Shown here one piece after another: positions 37,100 to 49,697 of a DNA stretch of 64,000 nt (its first letter is position 1; each line of letters opens with the position of its first letter). Position numbers and translations under genes: made by a program. The notes beneath the pieces are model-generated. The model was not told the origin of the DNA and did not search any database. It worked only from the letters and a program-made list of their open reading frames with translations. The DNA is taken from positions 7,502,001-7,566,000 of the forward strand of contig CM034127.1 in assembly GCA_019914995.1 (NCBI GenBank), in the 5' to 3' direction. The stretch is from Acanthochlamys bracteata (taxonomy: Eukaryota > Streptophyta > Magnoliopsida > Pandanales > Velloziaceae).

Positions 37100-40000
37100 C
37101 AGTATCCAGACACGATTTTTCTGCATAATAAGTCCTTACAAGACGTCTCTAGCTGCCTGTAAGAGTTTCATGTAATTAGCTGACTCTTGTTGAGCTTTCT
37201 TCAGGTCATCCCAGAAGGATAGTGTTAAAGTTATGAAAGCTGTCAAGGAAGCCTCATTGTATGTTGACAGAGCGTCCGCCGATGTATTGAGTTTCCTTGC
37301 TCTATACTCAATTCGATAATCTTATTCGAACAACTTAACTAACCATTTCAGCTTGGCTGGAGATAATAAGTGATGTTTTAGCAAGAATTTAAGACTCGAA
37401 TGATCAATTTTTATGGTAAAATAAATACCTTACAAGTATGGGCGCCAACGTTGAACGGCAAGCACTAAAGCAATCAACTCCTTCTCATACCTCAACTTAG
37501 TAGTGCCTGTTAGGGTAGGGGCTTTGCTAAATTAAGCAATCGGACAATCTTCTTGTGTCAGGATAGCACCCAATCCTTTGGTTGATGCATTGTTTTCCAC
37601 TGTAAAGGGAAGTAAAAAATTGGGAGCGGCAAGAACATATGTTGATGTCATTGCTAATTTGAAGAGATTGGACGCATTGTAGGCTCCTGCAGTCTAAGTG
37701 AACCTGTCTTTTTTAAGAAGGCAAGTTAACAGGGCAGCAAGTATGCCATAATCTTTCACAAATTACCTATAGTAGCCTGTCAATCCAAGAAACCCTCTTA
37801 AAGCTGTGACCGACGAGGGCACTACCCATTGCAGCAATGCTTGAATCTAAGATAGGTCAACTGTTATTCCTTCTATGGAAATAATATGTTCCAAATATTC
37901 TACACTAAGGCAACCGAATTGGCACTTAGCTTTGTTAGCAAATAGACGTGTTGATTTAAGAGTAGAGAAAACTGACTCCAGATGAACCAAATGCTCTTGC
38001 CAAGTAGCACTGTAAATTAAAATGTCATAGAAAACACAAGATAAACCTACATAAGAAGGGCCGGGAAAGTCATTCATTAGTGATTGAAAGGTTGCCGGTG
38101 TATTGGTCAAGCCAAATGACATTACTAAAAATTCATAATAACCATCGTGAGTCCGAAAGGCAGTCTTACGCACGTCCTCCTCTTTAATACAAATTTGATA
38201 ATAATCCGATTTTTAAGTCTAGATTGGGAAAAACAACGTGCGCATGCAACTCATCCAAAAGTTCATCGATCACTAGAATTGAAACTTGTCCTTGACGATG
38301 ATATCATTCAATGACCGATAGTCAATGAAAATCTCTAAGAGCCACAATTCTTTTTAATCAACAAGACATGTGAGGAAAATGCGGAAGCACTGGGACGTGT
38401 AGTTCCTTGAGATAACATTTCTTTGACTGGGAGTTCAATTTCTTTCTTTTGTGCATGCGGGTATCGATATGGACGAGTGCTAGCTGGAGAAGCACAAGGC
38501 AGCAAGAGAATTCCATGATCGTGTGATCATTTAGGTGAAAGTTCCAAAATCGGCTGAAAAACAGAATAATGCTTAGCCAGAAGTGCTTGCAGGTCAGCTG
38601 GCAGATTAGCAACCGAGTTGCTAATATCTTTAGAAGAAACGACTATGACGTGTAAGGAATAAAGTAAGGTTCCCTACTGCAGGCTCTTAAGCTGAGATAC
38701 ACCTTCTTCCTGAATACCTTGGAGGATGAAATCACGCCCCTGCAAGGTGAAGCAATCCCAATTGCAAATAACGTCATCAAGACTCCTAAGCCAATGGATT
38801 CATAAGACTAGTTCCATGCCATCTAAGGGTAATAGGTTTGCCTCCACGATAATTGAAGCCCCTTGTATTATAAAAGGGACTGCTTTGTAGAGCAATGCGA
38901 TGGAGTGTAGTCTACCATCGGCAAGCTCTACTTGTAGGGACAAACAACGGTTGCCAAAAGATGCAATTATTTTGCAAGGCGTTCTAAAATTAAGTTATGA
39001 GTTGAACCGAAATCGATTAGGATAAATACCTCTTGATTCTTAATCTTGTCCACTACTTGAATAGTTTATGGACCGACTATCCATGCATTGCAGTAAGCGA
39101 TAATTGAGCATCTTCTAAAAACAGATTTTGCTACCGGACCAGGAGTGTCATCCACTGGATCGAAGAGTTCTTGGCCGTAAATTGGATAGGGTCGACTGGT
39201 GAACTTGTGTCCTCTAGTGTATCTATCATCACAATATAAACCCTTAGCCTTGCGCTCGGTAATTTCTGTAAGGGTCTTGCTCTACTGTTCAAGTAGCTAG
39301 GAGCAACAGTAGTTGGTGCAGCTAGTGTAGTGGTAGCAGCTGGTGAAGTGGAGGTAGCTAGAGCAAAAGTTGGAGCTCTATTGGGAAATTTACGCACTGA
39401 GCGCTGAGATGAAAAATCTGGAGATTGTTTTTGTTCAAACATACGCGTAAGCAGGTATGCTTATTGTAAGATGGACGGTTCTCTAGACATAACCTCGAAA
39501 GAAATACGTCACTATAATCCATTGCAGAATTAACCAATAAGGTCATCCTCGTTGATGTGTGGCATACGTATGCATAAGTTTTCAAAGGCTTCCTGATATT
39601 CGGTGACAGTTCCCCTGCGTGAGTTACTTGAGAGCGTAGCTTGGGTTCACAAAAAGCCGTAAGGACAAATCGGAAGAGGACTGCCTCAGTGGACTCTTCC
39701 CACGAATGGTTTGGTTTGTTCCTTTCGAAACTTTGAAACCAGCGGTTGACTTCATCCTGCATGTACATGAAAGCGACGAAAACTTTCTCCCAGTGTGGAG
39801 TTTTGATAGTATCGAAAATAACGATTTGCAGAGTAAATCCACAAATTTTTTGAAATTTGTGCTTATCACGTGGAGTGTACTTCTGTTGGTCAAGTGTGCC
39901 AAGGGAGGGCTAAAGTGATGTACGGGATTGCTGTGTATTTGCGGTAAGATGCTGGTTGGGGCAAATGAGTAGGTGGCGGCTAGTTGTGGAGAAAATGTTT

Positions 40001-40319
40001 GAGCAGCAAGATGATGGTTATAAAAGGATCCGAACGTGGGGAGGGATGGACTATGGCTGACAGTTTTGATTGGTTGTTGAAGGGTGTGCATAGATAGTAG
40101 TAGGGTTTGAAAGTTGAACCTGGATGTTTAATAGGAAAGTATTGGTAGGGCGCACTTGTGGGCGATGAGCAGGTACCGGCTGTGAAGACGAAGGCTGTCT
40201 GAGTGATGAATCCAATGGTTTAATTGTGGCCAGCTTGTTGTAGGAGCGGCAGTAGTTATTGAAAGTGATGGTATAAAGGTGGTGGCAGGTGTGGTTATAA
40301 CAGTCGTAGAATAGGTGTG

Positions 40320-40550
40320 CGTTTGGCAGTGCATCCCCAAAAGCTCATTTTTAATTATTTGTTTTACGTTTTTTAATAAATTTTTTATAATATTCTATAA
40401 AATATATTTAAAATTTTTAAAAATATAAAAAAATGTAGTAAGATTTTATTATTTTTTTTAATTAGATAAAAAATATAATGCTCGCTTATCGAAATAGAAT
40501 AAAAATATTTTTCGTTTCAGAAAAGTATTTTTCAAAAGCACTCCCAAATA
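40320..40550. mobile_element. MITE nested in the gypsy fossil
   Basis: Left end GTTTGGCAGTGCATCCCC; right end, reverse-complemented, TATTTGGGAGTGCTTTTG; interior very AT-rich like family B. It interrupts the gag-side sequence of the gypsy fossil and so inserted after it. Confidence 0.5.
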
Positions 40551-40847
40551 TTTCTCCTCTTAGTATTGATGAAAAAGTGTGTAGTGGATCTTTCCAGCAT
40601 GAGAAGATCGTGTTGCATCTCACGAAATTCCTTCTTTTGTTCACGAAGATCCATTGCTTAGTCGGCAATCATGTTTGCTAAGTTTTGCATGCTGAGCTGG
40701 TAGGGAGATGGAGGGGGAACTAGGGTGAAGGGTATTTGTAAAAAATTTCCGATAGTTAACGCGGACATAGGTGATGTAGGTGAATTTTGACGAAACAATG
40801 GCCGCGGCGGGGGTCTCCATTGAGACTCGGTGGCTCTTGATACCAAG

Positions 40848-41041
40848 TGTTGCAATTCCTATGATCTAAGACTGAAAGTAGCTAATCTAAGTAAAAGGAA
40901 ATAACTTCATTACTCTTTTTGATGATTAGTACATCATGTAAGGGATTATTTATACGTAGCTACAAGAGTTTCTTTCCCAGTAGAACTCTAGCTACTTATA
41001 CTAGCTAAGGAATTCAACTCCTAGTAGAATTCCACCTAACA
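40848..41041 (-). repeat. LTR of the gypsy fossil (194 bp)
   Basis: Bounded by TGTTGCAATTCC on the plus strand and CCACCTAACA, so TG...CA in both orientations, directly followed inward by the primer binding site. A TATA-like TACGTATAAATAATC lies inside on the minus strand near 40945-40960. Short for a gypsy LTR. Confidence 0.65.
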
Positions 41042-41278
41042 AGGTAAATTAACTGATAGAGTCCCATAAGAACTCAACTACATCTAAGGCATCTAGTGGT
41101 TCCACCCTGGACATGATCTGCACCTAGTTGCGGGGTGCCGATTTCTCGGTGGTCTTCCCATGTGCTTGTCTTTTTGAAGTGTATCATATTCTTTTCTTTT
41201 TCTTTTTCTTTTTTTCCCTTTTGAGAAGTGCTGTATATTATTCTAGTAACTATTATTTGTGCGAACCTGCACTTGCAG

Positions 41279-41587
41279 CCATATATCCATGAATCTCGAC
41301 ATCAACATGCAATAAGAAGGGCTAGGAGTTATGGGGCTGTTTTTCTTAATGAAAAGAAGGAAGAAGGTGGTTGTACGTCTACAACCAATTATGAGCAAGT
41401 CGAAGTACATCCACTCAGATGCAGAGCTTCTCAGGTTCAGAAAAAGCTTTACAATTACTCACAAAACTTAGATACTTCATACTCAACATCTAACATGAAT
41501 TTGTGCTTACAGATAGACGCTAATGACGGTTTGGAAGTGCATCTGAATTTCATTCAACTTACACTCGGCTACAAAGTGAAAGGGTAG
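41279..41587 (+). pseudogene. NF-YA: Orphan last exon of an NF-YA (CCAAT-binding) gene, with 3'UTR to about 42150
   Basis: A clear acceptor (acttgcag) at 41271-41278 is followed in phase 0 by PYIHESRHQHAIRRARSYGA, then VFLNEKK. This is the DNA-contacting half of the NF-YA core, usually PYLHESRHQHAIRRARGCGG then RFLNTKK, and known NF-YA genes have an intron just before it. The conserved GxGGRF motif, needed for CCAAT recognition, reads SYGAVF here. The frame continues to a stop at 41585-41587. The exons for the NF-YB/NF-YC-binding helix are not found upstream, where the gypsy fossil lies. The sequence beyond the stop (to about 42150) reads like a continuous 3'UTR and keeps a miR169-like site. 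I judge it a truncated, probably non-functional copy. Confidence 0.8.
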
Positions 41588-41783
41588 AGGAAGGGGAGTG
41601 CTGAGACACCAATAGGGTGGTATCTTATTCATTCACATGCTCAACAGACCTGTTGCCGTCTAATGATTCCTTTGAGGAATGCAACAGACGTGTTTTGAAT
41701 GTTGCCTGCCTACCAGGAAGTTTCGATATATGAGTTGGACACTATGTGCTTTGTTTCATATCTGAAGGGTGTACCATGGACCG

Positions 41784-41804
41784 AAGGCAATTTATTCTTG
41801 GGTG
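41784..41804 (+). promoter_or_regulatory. miR169-like target site in the NF-YA remnant 3'UTR
   Basis: AAGGCAATTTATTCTTGGGT then G resembles the miR169 site found in plant NF-YA 3'UTRs (CCGGCAAGTCATCCTTGGCT then G, from memory of the miRNA). Six of 21 positions differ; two of these would be G:U wobbles and one falls in the miRNA seed. Position about 200 bp past the stop codon agrees with the family. Confidence 0.6.
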
Positions 41805-42168
41805 TATAATGTTTGCCGCCATTTTCCCTACCCCCTTAGGTATGTCATACATGTCAGTGTGGATATAGCAGATGCATTAACTAGAGGATATGACATACCA
41901 ATATATTCTTTAAATTTAACTCAGGTTGTCTTTTGGTATTTGTTTGCTAGGCACTGTGTCATGTAATTTGTATAGGGGAAAGGCTGATAACTCTGATGGC
42001 AGTTCGAAGCTTTTCCTGTTTAGAAGAGCAAGGTTCTTTTCATGTCTTGTTTAATGAATATCTCTGCCTGCAAAATTTTTATGGGTGTGAAAACATCTCT
42101 CCTTTGTGGAATTTTTAATTCTGCATTTTTCATTCCGGTTGTTCATCAGTGAACATGATATAATGTAA

Positions 42169-42735
42169 GAGTGGCAATTCGTGTTCCTGGGTCGGTTCCG
42201 AATCGACCCATATAATAACAAGGTCAAAATTGTTCAATCCTATTTCGACCCATTTATTTATATGTGTCAAAATTGTCAACTCTAATTCAACTTATTTAAT
42301 AACCAGATCAAATTCGGATCAACCCATTTAATAATTAAAATTTTAAAATAAAAATTATAAATATCAATTTCTAATAATATATAAAAATTATTAATTATGA
42401 TATATCTAAAAAGAGAAATATTAATTTTGATAAGATTTATAAATTAAGTAAAATTTAGTTAAATTAAGATAAGTTAACAACTATATATATACAAATTAAA
42501 TTTAAATTTTTTGCTATTATTTTCTAATTATTAAATACTATAGATAGTTATACGGGTTAAACGAGTTATTTTTGGATTGATCCGAACCCGACCCGAACTC
42601 ATTTAAGTTTTAGAGTCATTTTCGGATTAACCCGAAATTGACCCGAATTCAGTTAAAGTTTAATTCGAATCCGACTTTTTCGCATCGAATTTTCGGATCA
42701 GATTTTCCGATTGGGTCGAAAATTGCCACCTCTAA
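42169..42735. mobile_element. Short TIR element with AGAGTGGCAATT ends
   Basis: Left end AGAGTGGCAATTCGTGTTCC; right end, reverse-complemented, AGAGGTGGCAATTTTCGACC. Both sides carry GGGTCGG / GACCCGA motifs around an AT-rich core. No coding sequence; target duplication is ambiguous (ATAATG occurs close to both ends). Confidence 0.6.
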
Positions 42736-43817
42736 TATAATGGCATGCTGCTTCCGTTGGATTAAATTCTATGGACGGCTGTTAGCCACCCAAAAACCCT
42801 ATTTCATCACTTCAGCGGACCCGGTCACATTGCGTGACTACTGCTTTAGAGGTCTGTCAGAGATGTCCGGCATACTGCATTAGAGCTAAAATTCTTTTTT
42901 AGATCTCAAGAGTGTTTTGTTGATGATCAAAAGAGATGCTCGAAAATGTTTATAAAATAAATTTTTTTAAAATAAAAATATATTTTTATCATATTTTAAA
43001 AAATAAATTTTATGTTTTACTCAAAATATTAATAAAAATAAATAATAATAAAATTTACAATGTAAATTTTTTTTATATTTTTTAATTTTTAAATACAAAA
43101 GTGGAGAAAAAATAATAAATTATTTAAAAATACAAAATAAAATAAAGCTTTTGAAAAGCGGAAAGAAGCAATGCTAAATGCAACGTAATTTTTGGGCAAA
43201 CAAATTCGACTTAAAATGGGCTAAAATGGTGTCACTTAAAAAAAAAAAAAAAACTGTACTCAACGATGATAAATTCCCATGGAAGTACATCTGATTTCGT
43301 TCAAAGCATAGAACTTCAGACTTCGCAAGTAATTGTTCAAGTATTAGCTCGAGTCATCTAGAGCGAAGTTGTAAGTAGACTCATCTTGCACTTCAAGGTG
43401 TCAAGCTTACTCCATATGGTAAACGCAAATGATCATACGGTTCATCTTCAAAACAACTTTTTTCCTTTTGAACACAAGTTATGATGCTGAAAGAACACAA
43501 ATGCAACTGCTCTCTGTCGTTAAATGCAGAGTCCAACTCCATACTGCTAGGAATTACACTGTATATATCTTGATTACATCTATACCTACATATATCCAAA
43601 TAAAGAGAATTCCAAGCTCCGCCACTGTAGTCAGGTCATATCATAGGAGTGAAAAATGGAGTAGACTCTCAACACTTTATAGTTTGCCGCAGCTCTTTAA
43701 AATAAATCAGCAGTATGTTGAAATTCTAGACATGAAACTGCAGAATTTCCAAATCTAAGAATTGTATGCCACTTCAATACAAATCTGAAGGGAGTTAATA
43801 TCAACGAAGGCATTCTG
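42736..43817. other. Intergenic stretch downstream of guanylate kinase
   Basis: 42935-43165 is A/T-run DNA resembling a MITE interior. 43260-43817 has more balanced composition and probably includes the 3'UTR of the guanylate kinase gene next to 43818. The 109-codon frame at 43429-43758 shows no known domain. Confidence 0.4.
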
Positions 43818-46122
43818 TTAGCTGGACTGTTTGTAAAAATGGTTTGTCTTTATGAGATCTTCTGTTCTTGAATCAACAACATAAGCCTTGAGCCCTCTTG
43901 TTCTTCCAGGTGCTCCACCTCTGAGCATCGAAAGGTCAAGCTCAAGCCTCCTGAGAAACAAGTAAAAGAAGACTGCTGGAAAAGAGGCCAGGACATTATA
44001 TAGTTCATCAGATTGCAGTGACTTACGTTGTGGCTGGTTCTGTTCCTTGGTCTTTGGTTCCCCAATATATGTGAACCTTCTGGTTGCTCATGGAACTATA
44101 ATAGCACTTCGGAACTATGAAGTCCTTCAGAGCTGTCAATGTATAAGCTGACATGAGTACATCGGTTTAAAGAGCAAGAACCCACAAAATCAATCATACG
44201 AGATAAAACCACTTGCTTACGTGATTGAAAAGGTGCTCCTGTATCTAGGGCAAGAATTTCCTACCAAGAGAGACCCTTTTTCTAAGTAACATACTTTCAA
44301 TGTCATATAAATAAAGAAACCAACTGTAACAGCCAAGTCATGCAAAAGCAGTTCACACCTTAAGATTCTGATAACATGTTTCAAGGTTGTCATTCACCAA
44401 GGTATGATCAAAGAGACCAGGAGATTTCCCTTGCTCAAGCTCAGTGCGTGCATTGGCAAGTCTCTTTTGAACCTGCTCCTCAGTTTCAGTTCCCCTAAAC
44501 CGTAAATAAAAGATGGCAGTGAATTTGAATTCAACTGTCTAAGCATGTAAGCTATTGCAAGATTAGTTATCTACATTTTCAAGATTCTCATAATACCTTG
44601 ATCGCAGTCGATTCTCAAGTTCCTCGAATGAGGGTGGACGGATAAAGATAAATATGGCTTCCAGAGTACTAGACCTCACAGATCTGGCACCTTGAACATC
44701 GATGTCTAAAATGCATCTCTAAAAATAAGAACAGAAAAGCAATTCACTAATAGTTACTAAAGCTTATTCCTTTTGATGAAGATAGGCTAGAAACTAGAGG
44801 AGGTTTTGCACTCAGTTATACCTTCCCAACATCTGAAACTGCTTCTACTGCTTCTATACTTGTTCCGTACAAATTTCCATGAACACATGCAGTTTCGAGG
44901 AACTTGCCTTCTGTTATATCATTCTCCATCACACAGCGCTCAGTAAAATGATAGTGGACACCATCCTTCTCTTTCTCTCTTGGAGCACGAGTTGTGTGGC
45001 TCACAGAAAACCCAAACTGTGATGGAAATTCATTCATAAGTTTTGATATCAGCGTGCCCTTGCCAACTCCAGATGGGCCACTGATGACAACTGGCTTCTG
45101 GCCATCACCTTCCACCACTTTAGTCCAAGCAACCACCTCACCACCAAGTACCTTGCTCAGCTCAGTAACAAACTTAGTGTTTACCTGTCAAACAATGCAA
45201 ATAGATACTAGACCGGTCCACTGGTTGGCTAAATGGATAATAGATTAGTGTTTACCGAAACTAGCTAAATCATGTACTCATCACTGCCTTCTCAACTGAT
45301 CTAACATAACAGGATTAAACTGATTTACTGAACATCTGTGCAAGTGGAATACTTTCTCACATCTTACATCACTAAATTATCTGAGTCCCTTCCATCAATT
45401 GTCAAGATGCATCATACCATGATAAATATTTTGCAACCATATAATTCAACAACTAGAAAGTTGCCACTACACAAACACAAACTTATCAAAGCTTGCGAAG
45501 TTCGAACCTCCAAAAACCATATTGATTCACTCAGTGTAGTATTATGCTTCACAATTAGTATCCGGCCACTATCCAAGGGAATAGCCAAGTGTCCTTTAGA
45601 TGGAATTGGTCTCATACCAAGCACTGTAGGGGCAAGCCTGGGTGATAGAATCAGAGTCATTAAAGACCCCAACCAAATTTTAAAATGAAGGTAAAGTTGT
45701 TGTCGTGTCTCACCATTTCCTGGTTGAGATATCAAATATCTTAACAGTAAACGAAAAACCATCTCCATCACTGATTTCCTCAACTGAATACTGAAAAAAA
45801 AAAGAAAAAAAAAACCATAAGATTCTGCAAATTCAAAATAAATTTGAATGAAAACTTTTGCCGTTTGAGAAATTCAAGCATCAAAAGGGTGTTTGCTTTT
45901 CTCTTACAAGCTTGTTGCCCATGACAGCAGTCGACTGTGAACTATCTGATTTCTTATCAAAATCCCCAGGTAAGATCCCCCATACACCATTAAGAAGATT
46001 CTCCGGCACTTCTTCTCCCTAAGGATAAACGATTGAAACATCAATGACAGGTTTCAAATGATCTAACTAACTGACTTTCATATAGCTACATCAAAGTTTT
46101 CTTGTTTGGATCATCATACCAT
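43818..46122 (-). CDS. GK: Guanylate kinase, plant cytosolic type with N-terminal extension, 10 coding exons, 406 aa
   Basis: Coding exons (high to low): 46122-46120, 46018-45908, 45790-45714, 45637-45508, 45184-44822, 44718-44597, 44494-44359, 44260-44221, 44132-44027, 43950-43818. They join in frame to 1221 nt. The enzyme phosphorylates GMP to GDP with ATP. Residues about 65-105 ([19 protein letters not shown] ... ESIWFLE) match the kelch-like extension of Arabidopsis GK-1/GK-2. The P-loop GPSGVGKGT is at about 143-151, the GMP-binding [10 protein letters not shown] at about 167-176, and [11 protein letters not shown] follows at about 233. The C-terminus has [10 protein letters not shown], also seen in the Arabidopsis proteins. 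Length fits this subfamily and not the shorter plastid/mitochondrial form. The start codon sits alone before donor GTATGA and is inferred, because the frame into exon 2 is closed by TAG just upstream. Exon 4's donor (GTTCGA) is unusual. Confidence 0.92.
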
Positions 46123-46654
46123 TTAGAGGATGTGTGCTTCGACGAAGAGTCTCTTTGTCAAATGAAATGAAAGAAAGAGTTAATAAATAATCAAAAAGAA
46201 TAAAATCAAAGAAAATAAATTGGCAAGTGGAATTCAGATCAAATGAAAAGAAAAGAACCAGTAAAACATGCACTGCAGGCACATTAATGCAGAACGAAAA
46301 ATACTTGACGCAGCAAAACATGCACTATAACAGAATCGAATACAGTACCTATTTGATACAGGAGGAACTAGAAATTACACTGTAAGACAAAATCTTCAAA
46401 TATATTTCAGCTAGACCATCGTGTGATCGACGAAACCTCCCAAAAACATAAATAATAAAGATAGATACCACAAAAAAAAAAGAAGAAGAAATCTACAACT
46501 TAGGCCATTTCATTCTTGAGATCTTATGAGAAACCTCCCGGAATGAAATGAAACTCACAGATCAAGAGATTAACCAGGGAAATTCCAACCAAACGAATCT
46601 GAGGAAAACACAAAGAAAAGAAAAAAAGCACCAGGGATATAAATCAAAACTTAC

Positions 46655-46699
46655 CAAGGAAAAATGCAGAGAAGCAATCAGTCGTAGATCCTAAAATTC
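46655..46699 (-). other. Probable non-coding 5' exon of guanylate kinase
   Basis: In gene direction an acceptor-like tract (cgaattttag) precedes a short segment that ends CCTTG before a consensus donor GTAAGT at 46654. A further leader segment ending TTGAG/GTTGCC lies at about 46929-46960. The gene therefore seems to have a split 5'UTR. Exon borders are inference. Confidence 0.4.
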
Positions 46700-46986
46700 G
46701 AACAATCAAAAAGCTGAAAGGACAATGCTCCTAAATAAACAGAAGAAAATTCTACGGGTAGCAAACATGGTATTCCAATACAATGCTCTAAAATATCTGA
46801 ACAAAAAAACTAGGATTCCTCCTTTAGATGATTTTTTTCGGTTAAATGAATCAATTTCAAAGAAAAACTAAACACAAATTTTCAGAAAATTAAAAACTAG
46901 AAACAAAAAGAGGGAGGAATTGGCAACCTCAATTAATAAGGTTTCGTTGGTTGAGGAAATTTTTCTCTGAAACTTCTACTCGCTCG

Positions 46987-46995
46987 ATTTTTATA
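46987..46995 (-). promoter_or_regulatory. TATA box of guanylate kinase
   Basis: TATAAAAAT on the minus strand, preceded by a CTCTCTTCTCTC tract and followed by a leader. It places transcription start near 46955-46965, about 0.84 kb upstream of the inferred start codon. Confidence 0.6.
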
Positions 46996-47059
46996 GAGAG
47001 AAGAGAGAGACAAGAAGGTGGCAGCTAGAAGAAGCGTCTGCCATTGTTCTTGCTTTGTA

Positions 47060-47840
47060 CCGCCCCGGTCTAACTGAACCGGTAAACATAGAAATTTTGC
47101 ATCATCAGCCCATTTCATTGGTTTTTTTTTTTTTTTGGTTATTTTTCTTTCAGCAATGTTTATTAAAGATGAACTGAATACACAAGTATACACGTCACTG
47201 TGCTGTCTGGACTTAGCGTACTGTATATTAAAATGTATAATTTTTATTTTTATAAATGTTACTTTAGAAAAACTTATTTTATGTAATTAAAATATACTCA
47301 TAAAGTTTCGGAGTTTGCTTCCGATTTAAGCAGACTAGCTTCAAGTCGTATTAAGCACAACCTTGAAAGTAAATGAATTTTTATGAGCCCAAAAATCTTG
47401 TGAATAAATTAAAATTTATACCAATCAATTATGTTAATGGTATAATAATTTCACTCTTTTAAGAAAATATAGATTTATCTATCAATATCATAGTGACCGT
47501 TTTGGATTAAAAAAGAAATAGTATACCAGACTATATTACGGTAAATAATATTGACTTGTCTCATCAATGCTTGCGCTTCATACGGTCAGTGTTTAAAAAC
47601 GAACTCGGTGCTTGGTCCAAAAATATTATCGAACTATTAGGTCAACAATTAACTCACCGAATCACCGAATTGATTTATTAAATCAAATCTGATTTATTAA
47701 ATAAATAAAAATATTATAAATATAATATATATTGAATATATAATATATATTGAATATATAATATATATTTTAGCAGCTATTTAAATTCTTTTAAATATAA
47801 TTATATATAATAAATATTGAATATATTTTTAAGGTTATAT
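47060..47840. other. Intergenic stretch before the tandem array
   Basis: Non-coding, AT-rich. 47695-47770 contains repeats of AATATATAATATATATTGAA. It leads directly into the first copy of the tandem array. Confidence 0.45.
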
Positions 47841-48198
47841 TTTTCATTTTGAAGCAATAATTTTCAAAAGTCAAAAATAATAGTCAAAAATTTCAAAATA
47901 TAGTAAAATTTCAATATTTTAAATATTATAAATTAATTATATTATATGTAATTATGTATAATTGGTTGTAGTCTTGTGCATACCGTAATGTGCAACAAAT
48001 TTGACTCACATCAATAAAGTGCAGTAGCATGAGAGCAGAGATAGTCCGTCGACAATCGATAGAGCGCGACAACGGCAGCGATAAATGGCGCCGAAAACGG
48101 TGGCGAAAGAAAGAATTAGCCAGTTAGGAAGGTAGGGAATTAGAGACTTAACAAAAATAATTTAAAAGCATCAAAATAACTCAAAAAATAAACATATT

Positions 48199-48234
<36 letters not shown>

Positions 48235-49657
48235 TTTGATCAACCAGTTTTATTATATCACTTAATTATTCGAAAATTGATCGAATCAATTTGAATTTAT
48301 CAAATTTGTTGCATATTAAATTATACTACTCATTTAATTCAAAATCGGTACCTAATCGTCGAATTTTGTGTCGACCTGATCTGTTTGGATTGAATTTTAA
48401 AATATTGATACGAGTGGTCAAATTAATGAACGTACATTTCTCGTATGCAATGCAATTACGAGCGGATTACGCATTGGAAGCCTGCGTGTGGCAAACCCAA
48501 TGCTTATCCTCTAGCAATCTCCGTAGGAGGTATTTGATAATACATTTCGTACTTAAATATTGAATATATTTTTCATTTTGAAGCAATAATTTTCAAAAAT
48601 CAAAGATAATAGTCAAAAATTTCAAAATATAGTAAAATTTCAATATTTTAAATATTATAAATTAATTATATTATATGTAATTATGTATAATTGGTTGTAG
48701 TCTTGTGCATACCGTAATGTGCAACAAATTTGACTCACATCAATAAAGTGCAATAGCATGAGAGCATAGATAGTCCGTCGACAATCGATAGAGCGCGGCA
48801 ACGGCAGCGATAAATGGCGCCGAAAACGGTGGCGAAAGAAAGGATTAGCCAGTTAGGAAGGTAGGGAATTAGAGACTTAACAGAAATAATTTAAAAGCAT
48901 CAAAATAATTCAAAAAATAAACATATTTTAATAATAATAATAATAATAATAATAATATTTGATCAACCAGTTTTATTATATCACTGAATTATTCGAAAAT
49001 CGATCGAATCAATTTGAATTTATCAAATTGATTGCATATTAAATTATACTACTCATTTAATCCAAAATTGGTATCTAATCGTCGAATTTTGTGTCGACCT
49101 GATCTGTTTGGATTGAATTTTAAAATATTGATACGAGTGGTCAAATTAATGAACGTACATTTCTCGTATGCAATGCAATTACGAGCGGATTACGCATTGG
49201 AAGCCTGCGTGTGGCAAACCCAATGCTTATCCTCTAGCAATCTCCGTAGGAGGTATTTGATAATACATTTCGTACTTAAATATTGAATATATTTTTCATT
49301 TTGAAGCAATAATTTTCAAAAATCAAAGATAATAGACAAAAATTTCAAAATATAGTAAAATTTCAATATTTTAAATATTATAAATTAATTATATTATATG
49401 TAATTATGTATAATTGGTTGTAGTCTTGTGCATACCGTAATGTGCAACAAATTTGACTCACATCAATAAAGTGCAATAGCATGAGAGCAGAGATAGTCCG
49501 TCGACAATCGATAGAAGCGCGCAAGAAGCGGCGTGATAAATAAATAAAAAAAGCGGTGGCGAAAAAGAAAGGATTAGCCAGTTAGGAAGGTAGGGAATTA
49601 GAGACTTAACAGAAATAATTTAAAAGCATCAAAATAATTCAAAAAATAAACATATTT

Positions 49658-49697
<40 letters not shown>

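Larger units (their letters stand above)
37140..41041 (-). mobile_element. Ty3-gypsy LTR retrotransposon fossil (partial)
   Basis: On the minus strand, starting from an LTR at 41041-40848, there is a primer binding site (TTGGTATCAAGAGCC, read inward from the LTR), gag-like sequence over about 40340-39360, and reverse transcriptase/RNase H-like sequence over about 38170-37140 (TAFRTHDGYYEFLVMSFGLT is the conserved reverse transcriptase segment). Only one LTR is seen. The element is broken, with numerous interruptions, and old. A family B-like MITE is nested in it at 40320-40550. The left border abuts the LINE end. Confidence 0.85.
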
